This document shows positions 53,797 to 62,973 of a stretch of DNA of 64,000 bases, one piece after another; the first letter of the stretch is position 1, and every line of letters begins with the position of its first letter. Below the pieces are notes generated by a model, which did not search any database, was not told where the DNA came from, and worked only from the letters and a program-made list of their open reading frames with translations. A program made the translations under genes and the position numbers. The DNA is from Actimicrobium antarcticum (GTDB lineage: Bacteria > Pseudomonadota > Gammaproteobacteria > Burkholderiales > Burkholderiaceae_D), in contig NZ_BAAAZE010000012.1 of assembly GCF_039536745.1 (NCBI RefSeq), positions 124,001-188,000 on the forward strand. The letters run 5' to 3'.

Positions 53797-55152
53797 ATGC
53801 CCATCGCCAATCCGTCCCTGAACCACCCACTGCGCATGCCACTGGCCGCAGAAGCCCATTCGCGTCCGTTCCTGCAACTCGATGCGCCGGAAACCGTGAC
53901 CCATTTGGCGCTGTATGACCGCACCATCGAGACGCCGGACTGGCAGCTGCATACCTTGCGCGAGCTGTGCGGGTATTTCGGCATGGCTGGTCCGGCGCTC
54001 GATGCCAAATATTTTTATCATGACTTCGGCCGTTTTCGTTTGAAGTGGGAATGCCATACCGAATTCGCCACCTACACCTTCGCCCAGAGCACTCCGGACA
54101 ACGTACCACTGGCAGAGGCCTTCCAGCGGGTACCGTTGATGCAGATTCCGCAGCAGTGGTTGCATGGCCTGGGTGGCAAGATCATGGTGGCCGCCCACGT
54201 CGTCCTCGAAAAAGCCGACGGCCCCAGCGACAGCGCCAGTGCCGAAATACGCGACGCGTTCGAGGGACTGTCGCTGGCTGCCAGTACGGTGCTGCAAGGT
54301 GCCGAGGTATGGAGTGATTTCCTGATCCAGTCGGATGGCTTCAGCCGCTTCGTGATACGCGATGTCGGCTTGCGCCAGCAACAGCTGGGACGACTGGTAC
54401 AGCGCGTACTGGAAATCGAAACCTACCGGATGATGGCTTTGCTCGGCCTGCCCCATGCGCAGGCATCGGCCCCCACCCTCAATGCCATCGAAGCCGAACT
54501 GGCGTTGCTGACGGCGACCATGGTCGACAGCGATGGTGCCGTGGCCGATGCACTGATCAACAGCACCGCCGAAGAACAGGACGACGGCGAACGCACGCTG
54601 CTACGCAGCATCACCAGCCTGGCTGCGCGTAATGAAAAAATTTCGGTCGACAACAGTTACCGGTTTTCGGCCTCGCAAGCCTATTTTCAGCTGGTCAAGG
54701 CACGTATCGACGAATTGCGCGAAAGCCGGATCGACGGCATTCCGACACTCGGCGAATTCATGGAACGCCGGCTGGCCCCCGCCATGAGTACCTGCGCCGC
54801 CACCGCGCGTCGCCAGGAAGCACTGGCCGAACGCATCGCGCACTCGAATGATTTGCTGCGCACCCGCGTAGGCATCGTGCAGGAACTGCAAAACCGCAAA
54901 ATCCTGCAATCGATGAACGCCCGCGCCGCCCAGCAACTGCGCTTGCAGCAGGCGGTCGAAGGATTGTCGGTGGTGGCGGTGTCGTATTACATGGTGGGTT
55001 TGTGCGGCTATGGCGCCAAGGCGGCCAAGGCGGCCGGCCTGCCGATCAATGCCGATGTCGTCACCGGGCTGATGGTGCCGGTGGTGGTGTTCGTGGTGTG
55101 GATGGGGTTGCGGCGTATGCATCGAAGCATGCATCGGAGCATGAAGCATTGA
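53797..55152 (+). CDS. DUF3422 family membrane-associated protein
   Basis: A 451-residue protein matching DUF3422: NHPLRMPLAAEAHSRPFLQLDAPETVTHLAL, FHDFGRFRLKWECHTEFATYTFA-like region, and RFVIRDVGLRQQQLGRLVQRVLEIETYRMMALLGLP. The C-terminal 60 residues contain two hydrophobic segments (VVAVSYYMVGLCGY and VPVVVFVVWMGL), which anchor it in the inner membrane. Function is unknown. The tail ends in a short MHRS repeat. Confidence 0.88.
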   Translation: MPIANPSLNHPLRMPLAAEAHSRPFLQLDAPETVTHLALYDRTIETPDWQLHTLRELCGYFGMAGPALDAKYFYHDFGRFRLKWECHTEFATYTFAQSTPDNVPLAEAFQRVPLMQIPQQWLHGLGGKIMVAAHVVLEKADGPSDSASAEIRDAFEGLSLAASTVLQGAEVWSDFLIQSDGFSRFVIRDVGLRQQQLGRLVQRVLEIETYRMMALLGLPHAQASAPTLNAIEAELALLTATMVDSDGAVADALINSTAEEQDDGERTLLRSITSLAARNEKISVDNSYRFSASQAYFQLVKARIDELRESRIDGIPTLGEFMERRLAPAMSTCAATARRQEALAERIAHSNDLLRTRVGIVQELQNRKILQSMNARAAQQLRLQQAVEGLSVVAVSYYMVGLCGYGAKAAKAAGLPINADVVTGLMVPVVVFVVWMGLRRMHRSMHRSMKH

Positions 55153-55227
55153 TTGGTGGGATGCCGGGAATGCAGGGTGATTGCATTACGCATGGATGGG
55201 GTTACGGTTGCGGTAGGTGCTGATTAA

Positions 55228-55258
55228 ACAAGCCCGACCACTTGCGTGCCGGGCTTGT
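55228..55258. terminator. Terminator-like hairpin between DUF3422 and guaA genes
   Basis: ACAAGCCCG (55228-55236) pairs with CGGGCTTGT (55250-55258), a 9-bp stem. On the minus strand it is followed by TTTAATC and on the plus strand by TGTTAGAT, so it may serve both convergent genes. It is about 105 bases past the guaA stop. Confidence 0.55.
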
Positions 55259-55364
55259 TGTTAGATCAAGGTATCAAGGTTTCAAGGGGTTCAATATCAC
55301 CGGAAAATTGATGTAACGCGGTCGGCGCTTGCCCGGTGAATAACCAACAGGTGACGCCCTCAAC

Positions 55365-56975
55365 TCACTCCCACTCAATCGTCGCCGGCGGCTTGCCCGA
55401 AATATCATAGACCACGCGATTGATACCGCGCACTTCATTGATGATCCGGTTCGACACCCGTCCCAGCAGCTCATGCGGCAAATGCGCCCAGTGCGCCGTC
55501 ATGAAATCCTGCGTCTGCACTGCACGCAGTGCCACCACGTATTCGTACGTCCGGCCATCGCCCATCACGCCAACCGACTTCACCGGCAGGAATACTGCGA
55601 ACGCCTGGCTGGTACCTTCGTACCAGTTCTTGACGATGCCTTGCTGGTCGATACCGGCTGGCAAGTCAATCGTGCAATTACGCAGCTCTTCAATGAAGAT
55701 GGCATCGGCACGCCGGAGCAGGTCGGCGAATTCCTTTTTGACTTCACCCAGAATTCGCACACCCAGGCCCGGACCCGGGAATGGATGGCGGTACACCATG
55801 GTGGCCGGCAAGCCCAGCGCAACACCCAGCGCCCGTACTTCGTCCTTGAACAGTTCGCGCAACGGCTCCAGCAATTTCAGGTTCAGGGTTTCAGGCAGGC
55901 CGCCGACATTGTGGTGGCTCTTGATCGTGTGACCCTTCTTGCCTTTGCCAGCGCTTTCGATGACGTCCGGGTAGATGGTGCCCTGAGCCAGCCATTTGGC
56001 ATTCTTCAGTTTGGCCGACTCGACCTGGAACACTTCGACGAATTCACGGCCGATGATCTTGCGCTTGACTTCGGGATCGGTGACGCCGGCCAGATGTCCC
56101 ATGAACTGGTCGGTGGCATCGACGCGGATGACTTTGACGCCGAGGTTGTTGGCAAACATGTCCATCACCATGTCGCCTTCGTTCAGGCGCAACAAGCCGT
56201 GATCAACAAACACGCACGTGAGCTGGTCGCCGATGGCGCGATGGATCAGCGCTGCTGCAACGCTGCTGTCGACACCACCCGACAATCCGAGAATGACGTC
56301 ATCGCTGCCGACTTGTTGACGGATCGATGCGACTGCTTCGGCAATGTAATCCGGCATGTTCCAGTCCGATTTGCAGCCACAGATTTCATGCACGAAGCGG
56401 CCGATGATGGCTTTTCCCTGCAGGGTGTGGGTGACTTCCGGATGGAATTGCACCGCGTAAAAGTGGCGTGTTTCATCAGCGATCGCGGCGATCGGACAGC
56501 TCTCGGTGGACGCCATCAGCTTGAAGCCGGCCGGCATCTCGGTGACCTTGTCGCCGTGACTCATCCAGACCTTGAGCATGCCGTGACCTTCAGCGGTGGT
56601 GAAGTCGCTAATGCCATCGAGCAGCGCCGTGTGGCCGCGCGCGCGTACTTCCGCGTAACCGAATTCGCGCACCTTGCCGTTTTCGACCTTGCCACCAAGC
56701 TGCTCGGCCATGGCTTGCATGCCATAACAGATGCCGAATACGGGCACGCCCAATTCGAACACCGCTTGCGGAACACGCGGCGTATCGCCATCGGTGACCG
56801 AGTTCGGACCGCCAGAAAGGATGACGCCGGCAGCACCGTAGTTGCGCACGAATTCATCGCTGACGTCATACGGGAAGACTTCGGAAAACACGCCGGCGTC
56901 GCGCACGCGGCGCGCAATCAGCTGGGTCACCTGGGAACCGAAATCGAGAATCAGAATTTTGGAATGCATGGCCAT
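55365..56975 (-). CDS. guaA: GMP synthase (glutamine-hydrolysing)
   Basis: A 536-residue enzyme that converts XMP to GMP. The glutaminase half has nucleophile Cys in VFGICYGMQAM and the His/Glu pair in AVQFHPEVTHT. The synthetase half has the P-loop LGLSGGVDSSVAAALIH. Its C-terminus PPATIEWE is the dimerisation end expected for GuaA. Either ATG 56975 or ATG 56969 could be used; neither has a clear Shine-Dalgarno. It follows guaB after 97 bases that contain a hairpin. Confidence 0.96.
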   Translation of the reverse strand: MAMHSKILILDFGSQVTQLIARRVRDAGVFSEVFPYDVSDEFVRNYGAAGVILSGGPNSVTDGDTPRVPQAVFELGVPVFGICYGMQAMAEQLGGKVENGKVREFGYAEVRARGHTALLDGISDFTTAEGHGMLKVWMSHGDKVTEMPAGFKLMASTESCPIAAIADETRHFYAVQFHPEVTHTLQGKAIIGRFVHEICGCKSDWNMPDYIAEAVASIRQQVGSDDVILGLSGGVDSSVAAALIHRAIGDQLTCVFVDHGLLRLNEGDMVMDMFANNLGVKVIRVDATDQFMGHLAGVTDPEVKRKIIGREFVEVFQVESAKLKNAKWLAQGTIYPDVIESAGKGKKGHTIKSHHNVGGLPETLNLKLLEPLRELFKDEVRALGVALGLPATMVYRHPFPGPGLGVRILGEVKKEFADLLRRADAIFIEELRNCTIDLPAGIDQQGIVKNWYEGTSQAFAVFLPVKSVGVMGDGRTYEYVVALRAVQTQDFMTAHWAHLPHELLGRVSNRIINEVRGINRVVYDISGKPPATIEWE

Positions 56976-57010
56976 GGTCGACTTAAAAAAATACGGATCA
57001 ATAAAACGTC

Positions 57011-57043
57011 AGCAGGGCTGCGCGGAGTTCCGGCAGCCCTGCT
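57011..57043 (-). terminator. Hairpin between guaB and guaA
   Basis: AGCAGGGCTG (57011-57020) pairs with CAGCCCTGCT (57034-57043), a 10-bp stem followed on the minus strand by GACGTTTTATT. It could partly end guaB transcripts before guaA or act as a stabilising stem-loop. Confidence 0.55.
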
Positions 57044-57072
57044 TGTCGATAATTTCAGAGTGCTTATGCTAC

Positions 57073-58533
57073 TTATTCGGCGCGATAGTTCGGCGCTTCC
57101 TTGGTGATTTGCACATCATGGACGTGCGACTCGCGCATGCCGGCCGAGGTGATTTCGACGAACTCGGCTTTTTCGCGCAACTCTTCGATGGTCGCGCAGC
57201 CGCAGTAACCCATCGAGGAGCGCACGCCGCCCACCAGTTGATACAGGATAGCCAGCACGCTGCCCTTGTAGGCAACACGACCCTCAATACCTTCCGGCAC
57301 GAATTTGTCATTGCCGCTACCGGCATCCTGGAAATACCGGTCAGCCGAGCCGTCCGCCATCGCAGCCAGGCTGCCCATGCCGCGATACGACTTGTAGCTG
57401 CGACCCTGGAACAGGATCACTTCGCCCGGTGCTTCTTCGGTACCGGCAAACATGCTGCCCATCATCACGCTGGAGGCTCCAGCCGCGAGTGCCTTGGCGA
57501 TGTCACCAGAGAAACGGATACCACCGTCTGCGATGCACGGAATCCCGGTACCTTTCAAGGCCTGTGCGACATTCGAAATGGCAGAAATTTGGGGCACGCC
57601 GACGCCGGCGACGATCCGTGTCGTGCAGATCGAACCCGGGCCGATGCCGACCTTGACGCCATCGGCACCATGGTCCGCCAGCGCCTTGGCGGCGGCGGCT
57701 GTAGCGATGTTGCCGCCTATGACATCGACATGCGGAAAGTTGGTCTTGACCCATTTCACGCGGTTCAGTACGCCTTGCGAATGACCGTGGGCAGTATCGA
57801 CCACCACCACATCGACACCGGCAGCTACCAGCAATTCAATGCGCTCATCGTTGTCGGCACCGACGCCAACGGCGGCGCCGACGCGCAATTTACCGTGTTC
57901 GTCCTTGCAGGCAAACGGATGTTCGGTAGATTTCTGGATATCTTTAACGGTGATCAGACCGCGCAGTTCGAAGTCGTCGTTGACGACCAGGACGCGCTCG
58001 AGACGGTGCTTGTTCATCAGGCGCTTGGCTTCGGATAGCTCCGCCCCATCCTTGACGAAAACCAGTTTCTCGCGGACGGTCATCTTGGCGCGGACTTCGG
58101 CGTCCAGTTCTTCTTCAAAACGCAGGTCGCGGTTGGTGATGATGCCGATGACCTTCTTGCCTTCGACGACCGGGAAGCCGCTGATGCCGTGCTGCGCCGA
58201 CAAGGAAATGACATCGCGGATCTTCATGTTCGGTGGAATCGTGATCGGGTCGCGCACCACGCCGGACTCGAACCGCTTGACCCGGGAAACTTCACGGGCC
58301 TGCTCTCGCGGAGTCAGGTTTTTGTGGATGATGCCGATGCCGCCTTCTTGCGCCATTGCAATCGCCAGCCGGGATTCGGTCACGGTATCCATCGCAGCAG
58401 ACAACAGCGGTATGTTCAGCGTGATATTGCGCGAAAGGCGCGTTTGCAGGATGGTGTCTTTGGGAAGGATGTTCGAGTAAGCCGGGACGAGCAGCACGTC
58501 ATCGAATGTGAGTGCCTTTTGAAGAAGACGCAT
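57073..58533 (-). CDS. guaB: Inosine-5'-monophosphate dehydrogenase
   Basis: A 486-residue cytoplasmic enzyme that oxidises IMP to XMP. TIM-barrel motifs: MRLLQKALTFDDVLLVPAYSNI, DTAHGHSQGV, and the active-site loop GPGSICTTRIVAGVG with the catalytic Cys. Two CBS domains interrupt the barrel (about residues 95-205). It ends with EYRAE-type tail (APNYRAE). It lies upstream of guaA in the same orientation with a well-formed promoter in front. Confidence 0.96.
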   Translation of the reverse strand: MRLLQKALTFDDVLLVPAYSNILPKDTILQTRLSRNITLNIPLLSAAMDTVTESRLAIAMAQEGGIGIIHKNLTPREQAREVSRVKRFESGVVRDPITIPPNMKIRDVISLSAQHGISGFPVVEGKKVIGIITNRDLRFEEELDAEVRAKMTVREKLVFVKDGAELSEAKRLMNKHRLERVLVVNDDFELRGLITVKDIQKSTEHPFACKDEHGKLRVGAAVGVGADNDERIELLVAAGVDVVVVDTAHGHSQGVLNRVKWVKTNFPHVDVIGGNIATAAAAKALADHGADGVKVGIGPGSICTTRIVAGVGVPQISAISNVAQALKGTGIPCIADGGIRFSGDIAKALAAGASSVMMGSMFAGTEEAPGEVILFQGRSYKSYRGMGSLAAMADGSADRYFQDAGSGNDKFVPEGIEGRVAYKGSVLAILYQLVGGVRSSMGYCGCATIEELREKAEFVEITSAGMRESHVHDVQITKEAPNYRAE

Positions 58534-58559
58534 AGTTTTTCCTATTGGCGCAAAAGCGA

Positions 58560-58587
58560 ATTATACAGAAAACCCCTCCGAAGTCAT
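58560..58587 (-). promoter_or_regulatory. Predicted guaB promoter
   Basis: On the minus strand, TATAAT (58560-58565 in plus-strand numbering) follows ATGACT (58582-58587) by 16 bases. It lies about 27 bases before the guaB ATG and is the best promoter-like pair in the window. Confidence 0.6.
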
Positions 58588-58691
58588 CGTCAGAATGCCA
58601 TCTGCCAACAGAGACTGCGGCATTGATTGACAGACCAGCGAAAGCATGGCGAAATCATTGCCATACCTCAATGCCATTCCCGAAAGAGATC

Positions 58692-59207
58692 ATGAAAAAC
58701 CGATCAATCGCCTGTCTGCAACTCGCTGTGCTGTTGGCCCTGTCCAGTGCCGCTAGCCTCGCGGCGGCTCAGTATGCGTGGGTAGACGCAAGTGGCAACA
58801 AGCAGTTTTCCGATATGCCGCCACCGCCATCCGTCCCGCGAAAAAATATCCTGAAAGAACCCGGCGCAAAGCCGGCAGAACCGATTGCAAGAACGGCAGA
58901 CAAAGCCGACACCAATCAGTCCAGGTCGCCCCCGCCAGACGCACCGATGACGACCGCGGAGCGCAATGCCGATTTTCAGAAACGCAAAATGGAGCAGACC
59001 GAGAAAGACCAGAAAGCTGCCGATGCTGCCAAACTTGCTGCCAACAAAACCGCCAATTGCGAGAAGGCACGTTCGTATGCCCGCAGCCTCGACGACGGCA
59101 TCCGCATTGTTACCACCGACAAGGATGGGGAACGCTCCACCATGTCCGATGAACAACGCGTCGTCGAAATGCGCAACGTCAAAAAGATCACTAGCGATTG
59201 TCCGTGA
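58692..59207 (+). CDS. DUF4124 domain-containing exported protein
   Basis: A 171-residue exported protein. ATG 58692 gives a normal signal peptide (MKNRSIACLQLAVLLALSSAASLAAA) and has GAAAGAGA as ribosome binding site; a frame to 58545 is not used. The mature start QYAWVDASGNKQFSDMPPPPSVPRKNILKEP is the DUF4124 motif. The rest is charged and probably helical (AERNADFQKRKMEQTEKDQKAADAAKLA). The function is unknown. Divergent from guaB, convergent with rnfH. Confidence 0.85.
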   Translation: MKNRSIACLQLAVLLALSSAASLAAAQYAWVDASGNKQFSDMPPPPSVPRKNILKEPGAKPAEPIARTADKADTNQSRSPPPDAPMTTAERNADFQKRKMEQTEKDQKAADAAKLAANKTANCEKARSYARSLDDGIRIVTTDKDGERSTMSDEQRVVEMRNVKKITSDCP

Positions 59208-59223
59208 CCCGTCGTGCAGACGG

Positions 59224-59499
59224 CTATTGTCTGGCGCGTTTGCGGCGCGACTCTTTCGGGTCCGCTAGCAGCGGACGGTAGACTTCGACCCGGTCATTGG
59301 CGCGCAACAGTGTTTCTGGCGTTTTCAGCTTGCCGAAAATACCAACGCGATGATGATCCAGCCCAATCTCCGGCATTGTCTGGCGCACGGCATCGACAAT
59401 GGTGCTGCCAACGGGCATCGCAATCGAGATCATGCGCTGTTCCGCGGGTGTCGCAAAACACACCATGACGGGAATCATTGCCTCGCCCGCATCAGCCAT
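59224..59499 (-). CDS. rnfH: RnfH family protein (UPF0125)
   Basis: A 91-residue ubiquitin-fold protein. MIPVMVCFATPAEQRMISIAMPVGSTIVDAVRQTM is followed by VGIFGKLKTPETLLRANDRVEVYRPLLADPKESRRKRA, the conserved C-terminal end of the family. ATG 59499 overlaps the stop of the RatA-like gene by 8 bases. The smpB/ratA/rnfH arrangement is common in proteobacteria. Function not firmly known. Confidence 0.9.
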   Translation of the reverse strand: MADAGEAMIPVMVCFATPAEQRMISIAMPVGSTIVDAVRQTMPEIGLDHHRVGIFGKLKTPETLLRANDRVEVYRPLLADPKESRRKRARQ

Positions 59500-59923
59500 A
59501 CACCACCTCGGCACGCTTGCAAAAAGAATCAACGAAGCTGTTCGCAATCATGTTGAACACTGGCCCGATGACGCCTTCGATCAGGCGATTCGAAAACTCG
59601 TACTGCAAATCAAATTCGATCTTGCAGGCGTCGCTGCGCAACGGTTTGAAGGTCCATGCACCATGCAGTCGCTTGAACGGACCATCGACCAGCTGCATCG
59701 TCATCGACGACGATGGCACGTTGGTGTTTTCGGTGGTGAAGGTTTGCTTGATGCCGTGATACTTGATGTGCAAGGTCGCAGTCAGCGTATTGCCTTCGCG
59801 CGAACGGACATCAACGCCGCCACACCACGGCAGGAATATGGGATAGTCTTCGACTTTGTCTACCAGCGCGAACATTTGCTCTGCGCTGTAGCCGAGAAAA
59901 ACGGATTTGTGAACGACTGCCAT
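59492..59923 (-). CDS. RatA family START-like protein
   Basis: A 143-residue protein of the polyketide cyclase/COQ10 fold: VHKSVFLGYSAEQMFALVDKVEDYPIFLPWCGG, and later LVDGPFKRLHGAWTFKPL. It is the homologue of RatA (ribosome association toxin) and of COQ10 ubiquinone-binding proteins. Whether it acts on ribosomes or binds quinone is unresolved. It is divergent from smpB with only 66 bases between, and overlaps rnfH by 8 bases. Confidence 0.9.
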   Translation of the reverse strand: MAVVHKSVFLGYSAEQMFALVDKVEDYPIFLPWCGGVDVRSREGNTLTATLHIKYHGIKQTFTTENTNVPSSSMTMQLVDGPFKRLHGAWTFKPLRSDACKIEFDLQYEFSNRLIEGVIGPVFNMIANSFVDSFCKRAEVVYG

Positions 59924-59989
59924 TGGAGTTGAACCGTTTGATAAAATCAGAAGTCCGAAATTCTAACCGACCGCACCGATCTTTACCTC

Positions 59990-60439
59990 ATGACCATAGT
60001 TGATAACAGAAAAGCTTTTCACGATTACTTCGTCGAGGAGCGCTTTGAAGCCGGTCTTTCCCTGCAAGGATGGGAAGCCAAGTCGATCCGCGCCGGCCGG
60101 GTCCAGCTCAAGGAAGCGTATGTGATTGTGCGCGGCAATGAGGTTTTCCTGTTCGGCGCGCACATCAGCGCCCTCACCTCAACCTCAACCCACGTTCACC
60201 CGGAAGCAACCCGCACCCGGAAGTTACTGCTGCACGCCGCCGAAATCAAGAAGATGATCGAAAAGGTCGAGCGGTCCGGCTACACGCTGGTACCGATCAA
60301 CCTGCATTACGTGGGCGGCCGCATCAAATGCGAAGTCGGTCTTGCCAAGGGCAAGAAGCAGCACGACAAGCGCGCCACCGAACGCGATCGCGACGGTCAG
60401 CGCGAAGTGGCATCGGCGATGAAGCAACATCGCCGCTAG
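59990..60439 (+). CDS. smpB: SsrA-binding protein
   Basis: A 149-residue tmRNA partner for rescue of stalled ribosomes. NRKAFHDYFVEERFEAGLSLQGWEAKSIRAGRVQLKEAYVIV is the canonical N-terminal part; the C-terminal tail is basic with KGKKQHDKR and a helical end. The tmRNA gene itself was not found nearby. Confidence 0.96.
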   Translation: MTIVDNRKAFHDYFVEERFEAGLSLQGWEAKSIRAGRVQLKEAYVIVRGNEVFLFGAHISALTSTSTHVHPEATRTRKLLLHAAEIKKMIEKVERSGYTLVPINLHYVGGRIKCEVGLAKGKKQHDKRATERDRDGQREVASAMKQHRR

Positions 60440-60533
60440 GCCTGCACCGCAAAACACTTTGTGCCGGACCGGATGACTCCGGAGGCGATGGACCGTCGTT
60501 GCACGGCGCCACCGCGATCAATTGCAACGCCGC

Positions 60534-61220
60534 TTAGCGCGGCTTTTCCGGGAATGGCAGCGGCTTGTCCGCCGGTGACGATTCCCCGCCCAATTCCAGC
60601 AACATGGCAACAGTGACGTAGGTGCCGCTCACCGCCACCAGGTCGACCAGCTGCTGCTCGCCGAGGATGGCCACGCCGCGCTTGAACAATTCATCGCTTA
60701 CCGTGTGCTGATTTGCCAGCGCCATGCTGATGTCATAGACGATTTCTTCGTCCGGTTGCATGCCGCGGGGCCGGATGTTGGCCTTCAGGTCATCGGCCAC
60801 CGATTGCGGCAGACCGGCTTTCAACGCCAGCGGGTAATGCGCATACCACTCGACCTGCGAAGTCCATAGCCGGCCCTGGATCAGGATGGCAAATTCGTTC
60901 AGGCGTTTCGGGAGTGAGGTATCGAAACGCAGGTAGTCGAGCAAGCGCTTCATGCGCTCGGCAAAGACCGGACTGCGCAACATGACGTTATACGGACCCG
61001 CCAGGCCCACGCTGGAAATCTTGACGATTTCCTCCGCCAGCGCGCGCGACTGGGGCGGTACATTTTCCATGGTGAGCTGCGTCATCCGCTTGGGCTTAGC
61101 CTCGGCAGGTGCCTGGGCGAACGATATGGAGGCAACTCCCGCCAGCGCTAAGGCGGCTACTGCCACTGCCACTTTGCGCAGCGTGATTGCCGGGCAAGTT
61201 CGTTCATTCCTGTTTTGCAT
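60534..61220 (-). CDS. Exported carboxymuconolactone decarboxylase-like protein
   Basis: A 228-residue exported protein with a signal peptide (AVAVAALALAGVASISFA, cleaved near AQA). The mature part has the CMD/AhpD-type helical fold: FDTSLPKRLNEFAILIQGRLWTSQVEWYAHYPLALKAGLPQSVADDL, with E and H in WYAHY, but no CxxC, so no peroxidase activity of AhpD type is expected. Its role is unknown. Not in an operon. Confidence 0.83.
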   Translation of the reverse strand: MQNRNERTCPAITLRKVAVAVAALALAGVASISFAQAPAEAKPKRMTQLTMENVPPQSRALAEEIVKISSVGLAGPYNVMLRSPVFAERMKRLLDYLRFDTSLPKRLNEFAILIQGRLWTSQVEWYAHYPLALKAGLPQSVADDLKANIRPRGMQPDEEIVYDISMALANQHTVSDELFKRGVAILGEQQLVDLVAVSGTYVTVAMLLELGGESSPADKPLPFPEKPR

Positions 61221-61443
61221 TGATGGTCTCCGTTTTTATTATGTCGCCCCGGCTGCGAGCATGGCTGCCCGCGCCGAGGCGCATGGCCTGATGGCCGTCG
61301 GGGCACTGTCCTGGCGATAGCGCCATGACGAATGTTGCTCCCCGGCGCAATCTTCGCATATTACGGTGCAGAAAGTATCGGCGAGCAGGCCAATCCGTCA
61401 GCACTTCCGGCGGTCATCAGACAAACGTTACCCTCGCCACTTT

Positions 61444-62370
61444 CTAGACCTTTTGCTGTGACTTCACGACTTGCATGGCGCCCGCAATCAGCCCGCTGAT
61501 GTCGCTCAGGTTGGCTGGCACGATAATCGAATTATTGGTCTTGGCCAGCTGCGCAAAGGCTGCTACATACTGCTCCGCCACCTTCAGGTTCACCGCATCC
61601 GAGCCACCCGGTGACAGAATGGCGGAGGCGATCTTGCGCAGCGCTTCGGCGTTCGCTTCAGCCAATGCAAGAATCGCTGCAGCCTGACCTTGGGCGCGAT
61701 TGATCGATGCCTGCTTCTCCCCTTCCGACTTGGCAATCGACGCCTCACGCTCACCGGTCGCGATATTGATTTGCTCCTGCTTGCGTCCTTCCGACGCGGC
61801 AATCAATGCCCGTTTTTCGCGCTCTGCCGTGATCTGTGCCTGCATCGCATGCAGGATTTCTTTCGGTGGCGTCAGATCCTTGATCTCGTAACGCAGCACC
61901 TTCACACCCCAGTTCGCCGCCGATTCATCGATCGCATTGACGATGGTGGTGTTGATGTGGTCGCGCTCTTCGAAGGTCTTGTCGAGCTCCATCTTGCCGA
62001 TGACCGAGCGCAGCGTGGTCTGTGCCAGCTGCGTGATGGCGTTGATATAGTTCGATGAGCCGTACGATGCGCGCATCGGATCGGTTACCTGGAAATACAG
62101 GATGCCGTCGACCTGCAGCTGTGTGTTGTCCTTGGTGATACATACCTGCGGCGGCACATCGAGCGGAATTTCCTTGAGGATGTGCTTGTAGGCGACCCGG
62201 TCGATGAACGGGATCACGATATGCAAACCCGGCGTGAGTGTGGTGTGGTACTTGCCCAGCCGCTCGACGACCAGTGCATGCTGCTGTGGAACGACGTTGA
62301 TGGTCTTCATCACAAACACGACTGCGAGGATGAAGATGATTAGCGAGACACTACCGAAACTGAATTCCAT
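61444..62370 (-). CDS. SPFH domain protein (stomatin/QmcA-like)
   Basis: A 308-residue membrane protein: an N-terminal hydrophobic segment (VSLIIFILAVVFVMKTINVVPQQHALVVERLGKYHTTLTPGLHIVIPFIDRVAYKHILKEIPLDVPPQVCIT), the SPFH domain, and a coiled-coil C-terminal region rich in Ala, Glu and Gln (QAQITAEREKRALIAASEGRKQEQ). It is the partner of NfeD, whose gene ends 3 bases upstream. Such proteins form membrane microdomain complexes. Named by family; QmcA is the E. coli counterpart. Confidence 0.9.
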   Translation of the reverse strand: MEFSFGSVSLIIFILAVVFVMKTINVVPQQHALVVERLGKYHTTLTPGLHIVIPFIDRVAYKHILKEIPLDVPPQVCITKDNTQLQVDGILYFQVTDPMRASYGSSNYINAITQLAQTTLRSVIGKMELDKTFEERDHINTTIVNAIDESAANWGVKVLRYEIKDLTPPKEILHAMQAQITAEREKRALIAASEGRKQEQINIATGEREASIAKSEGEKQASINRAQGQAAAILALAEANAEALRKIASAILSPGGSDAVNLKVAEQYVAAFAQLAKTNNSIIVPANLSDISGLIAGAMQVVKSQQKV

Positions 62371-62373
62371 GGA

Positions 62374-62853
62374 TTACCTCATTGGTTGTGGATCGGATGC
62401 GGTGTGGGGAGCCGGATGAGCCTGCAATACCAGCAAGCAGCTACCGCGAATTTCGATGATGTGATGAACGCCGGCGGCAGGCGTGCCGGCACCGGCATAT
62501 TCGACATCCCACATGGCACCGCGATACATCACGCGTGCCATGGGCTTGCCCCCCGTGGGGGTATGCCACGCGTCGATGGTGACCGATTGGCCGATATCCA
62601 GACTGGCATTCGGGTCACGCGAAGCGTGAGCACGACTGGCCTTGCCAAGTTTGCTGCGACTCAGTGCCACGGTGGCAATCACCCCCACGACTGCAGCTAC
62701 AACGAACTGGACCGGAGCAGACAACCCCAGGTATCCGGCAAGTGCGCCGGCAGACAGGCCGACAGCGATCATCAGCAAGTAAAACGTACCCGTAAAAATT
62801 TCCAGAATCACCAGCGTCCCTGCTGCTGCCAGCCACATCATCCATTGCGCCAC
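62374..62853 (-). CDS. NfeD family membrane protein
   Basis: A 159-residue protein with three to four hydrophobic segments (MWLAAAGTLVILEIFTGTFYLLMIAVGLSAGALAGYLG and FVVAAVVGVIATVALSR) and a C-terminal OB-fold-like domain (DIGQSVTIDAWHTPTGGKPMARVMYRGAMWDVEYAG). This is the short NfeD class that pairs with SPFH proteins. The gene order nfeD-qmcA on the same strand with a gap of 3 bases is the common pattern. Confidence 0.9.
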   Translation of the reverse strand: MAQWMMWLAAAGTLVILEIFTGTFYLLMIAVGLSAGALAGYLGLSAPVQFVVAAVVGVIATVALSRSKLGKASRAHASRDPNASLDIGQSVTIDAWHTPTGGKPMARVMYRGAMWDVEYAGAGTPAAGVHHIIEIRGSCLLVLQAHPAPHTASDPQPMR

Positions 62854-62877
62854 GGCTTTTCTCCCCCGAAAATAAGA

Positions 62878-62910
62878 AAACCCCCGGCGCCACGAGTGCC
62901 CCGGGGGTTT
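62878..62910 (-). terminator. Rho-independent terminator of ppsA
   Basis: On the minus strand AAACCCCCGG...CCGGGGGTTT folds into a strong GC hairpin (62878-62910), followed by TTCTTATTTT. It lies about 64 bases after the ppsA stop and separates it from nfeD-qmcA. Confidence 0.85.
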
Positions 62911-62973
62911 GTTTCATATTAAGGCAATTTCCAGAATTGGTAGTTGCATTAACCTGACTGACACTTCAGATTT

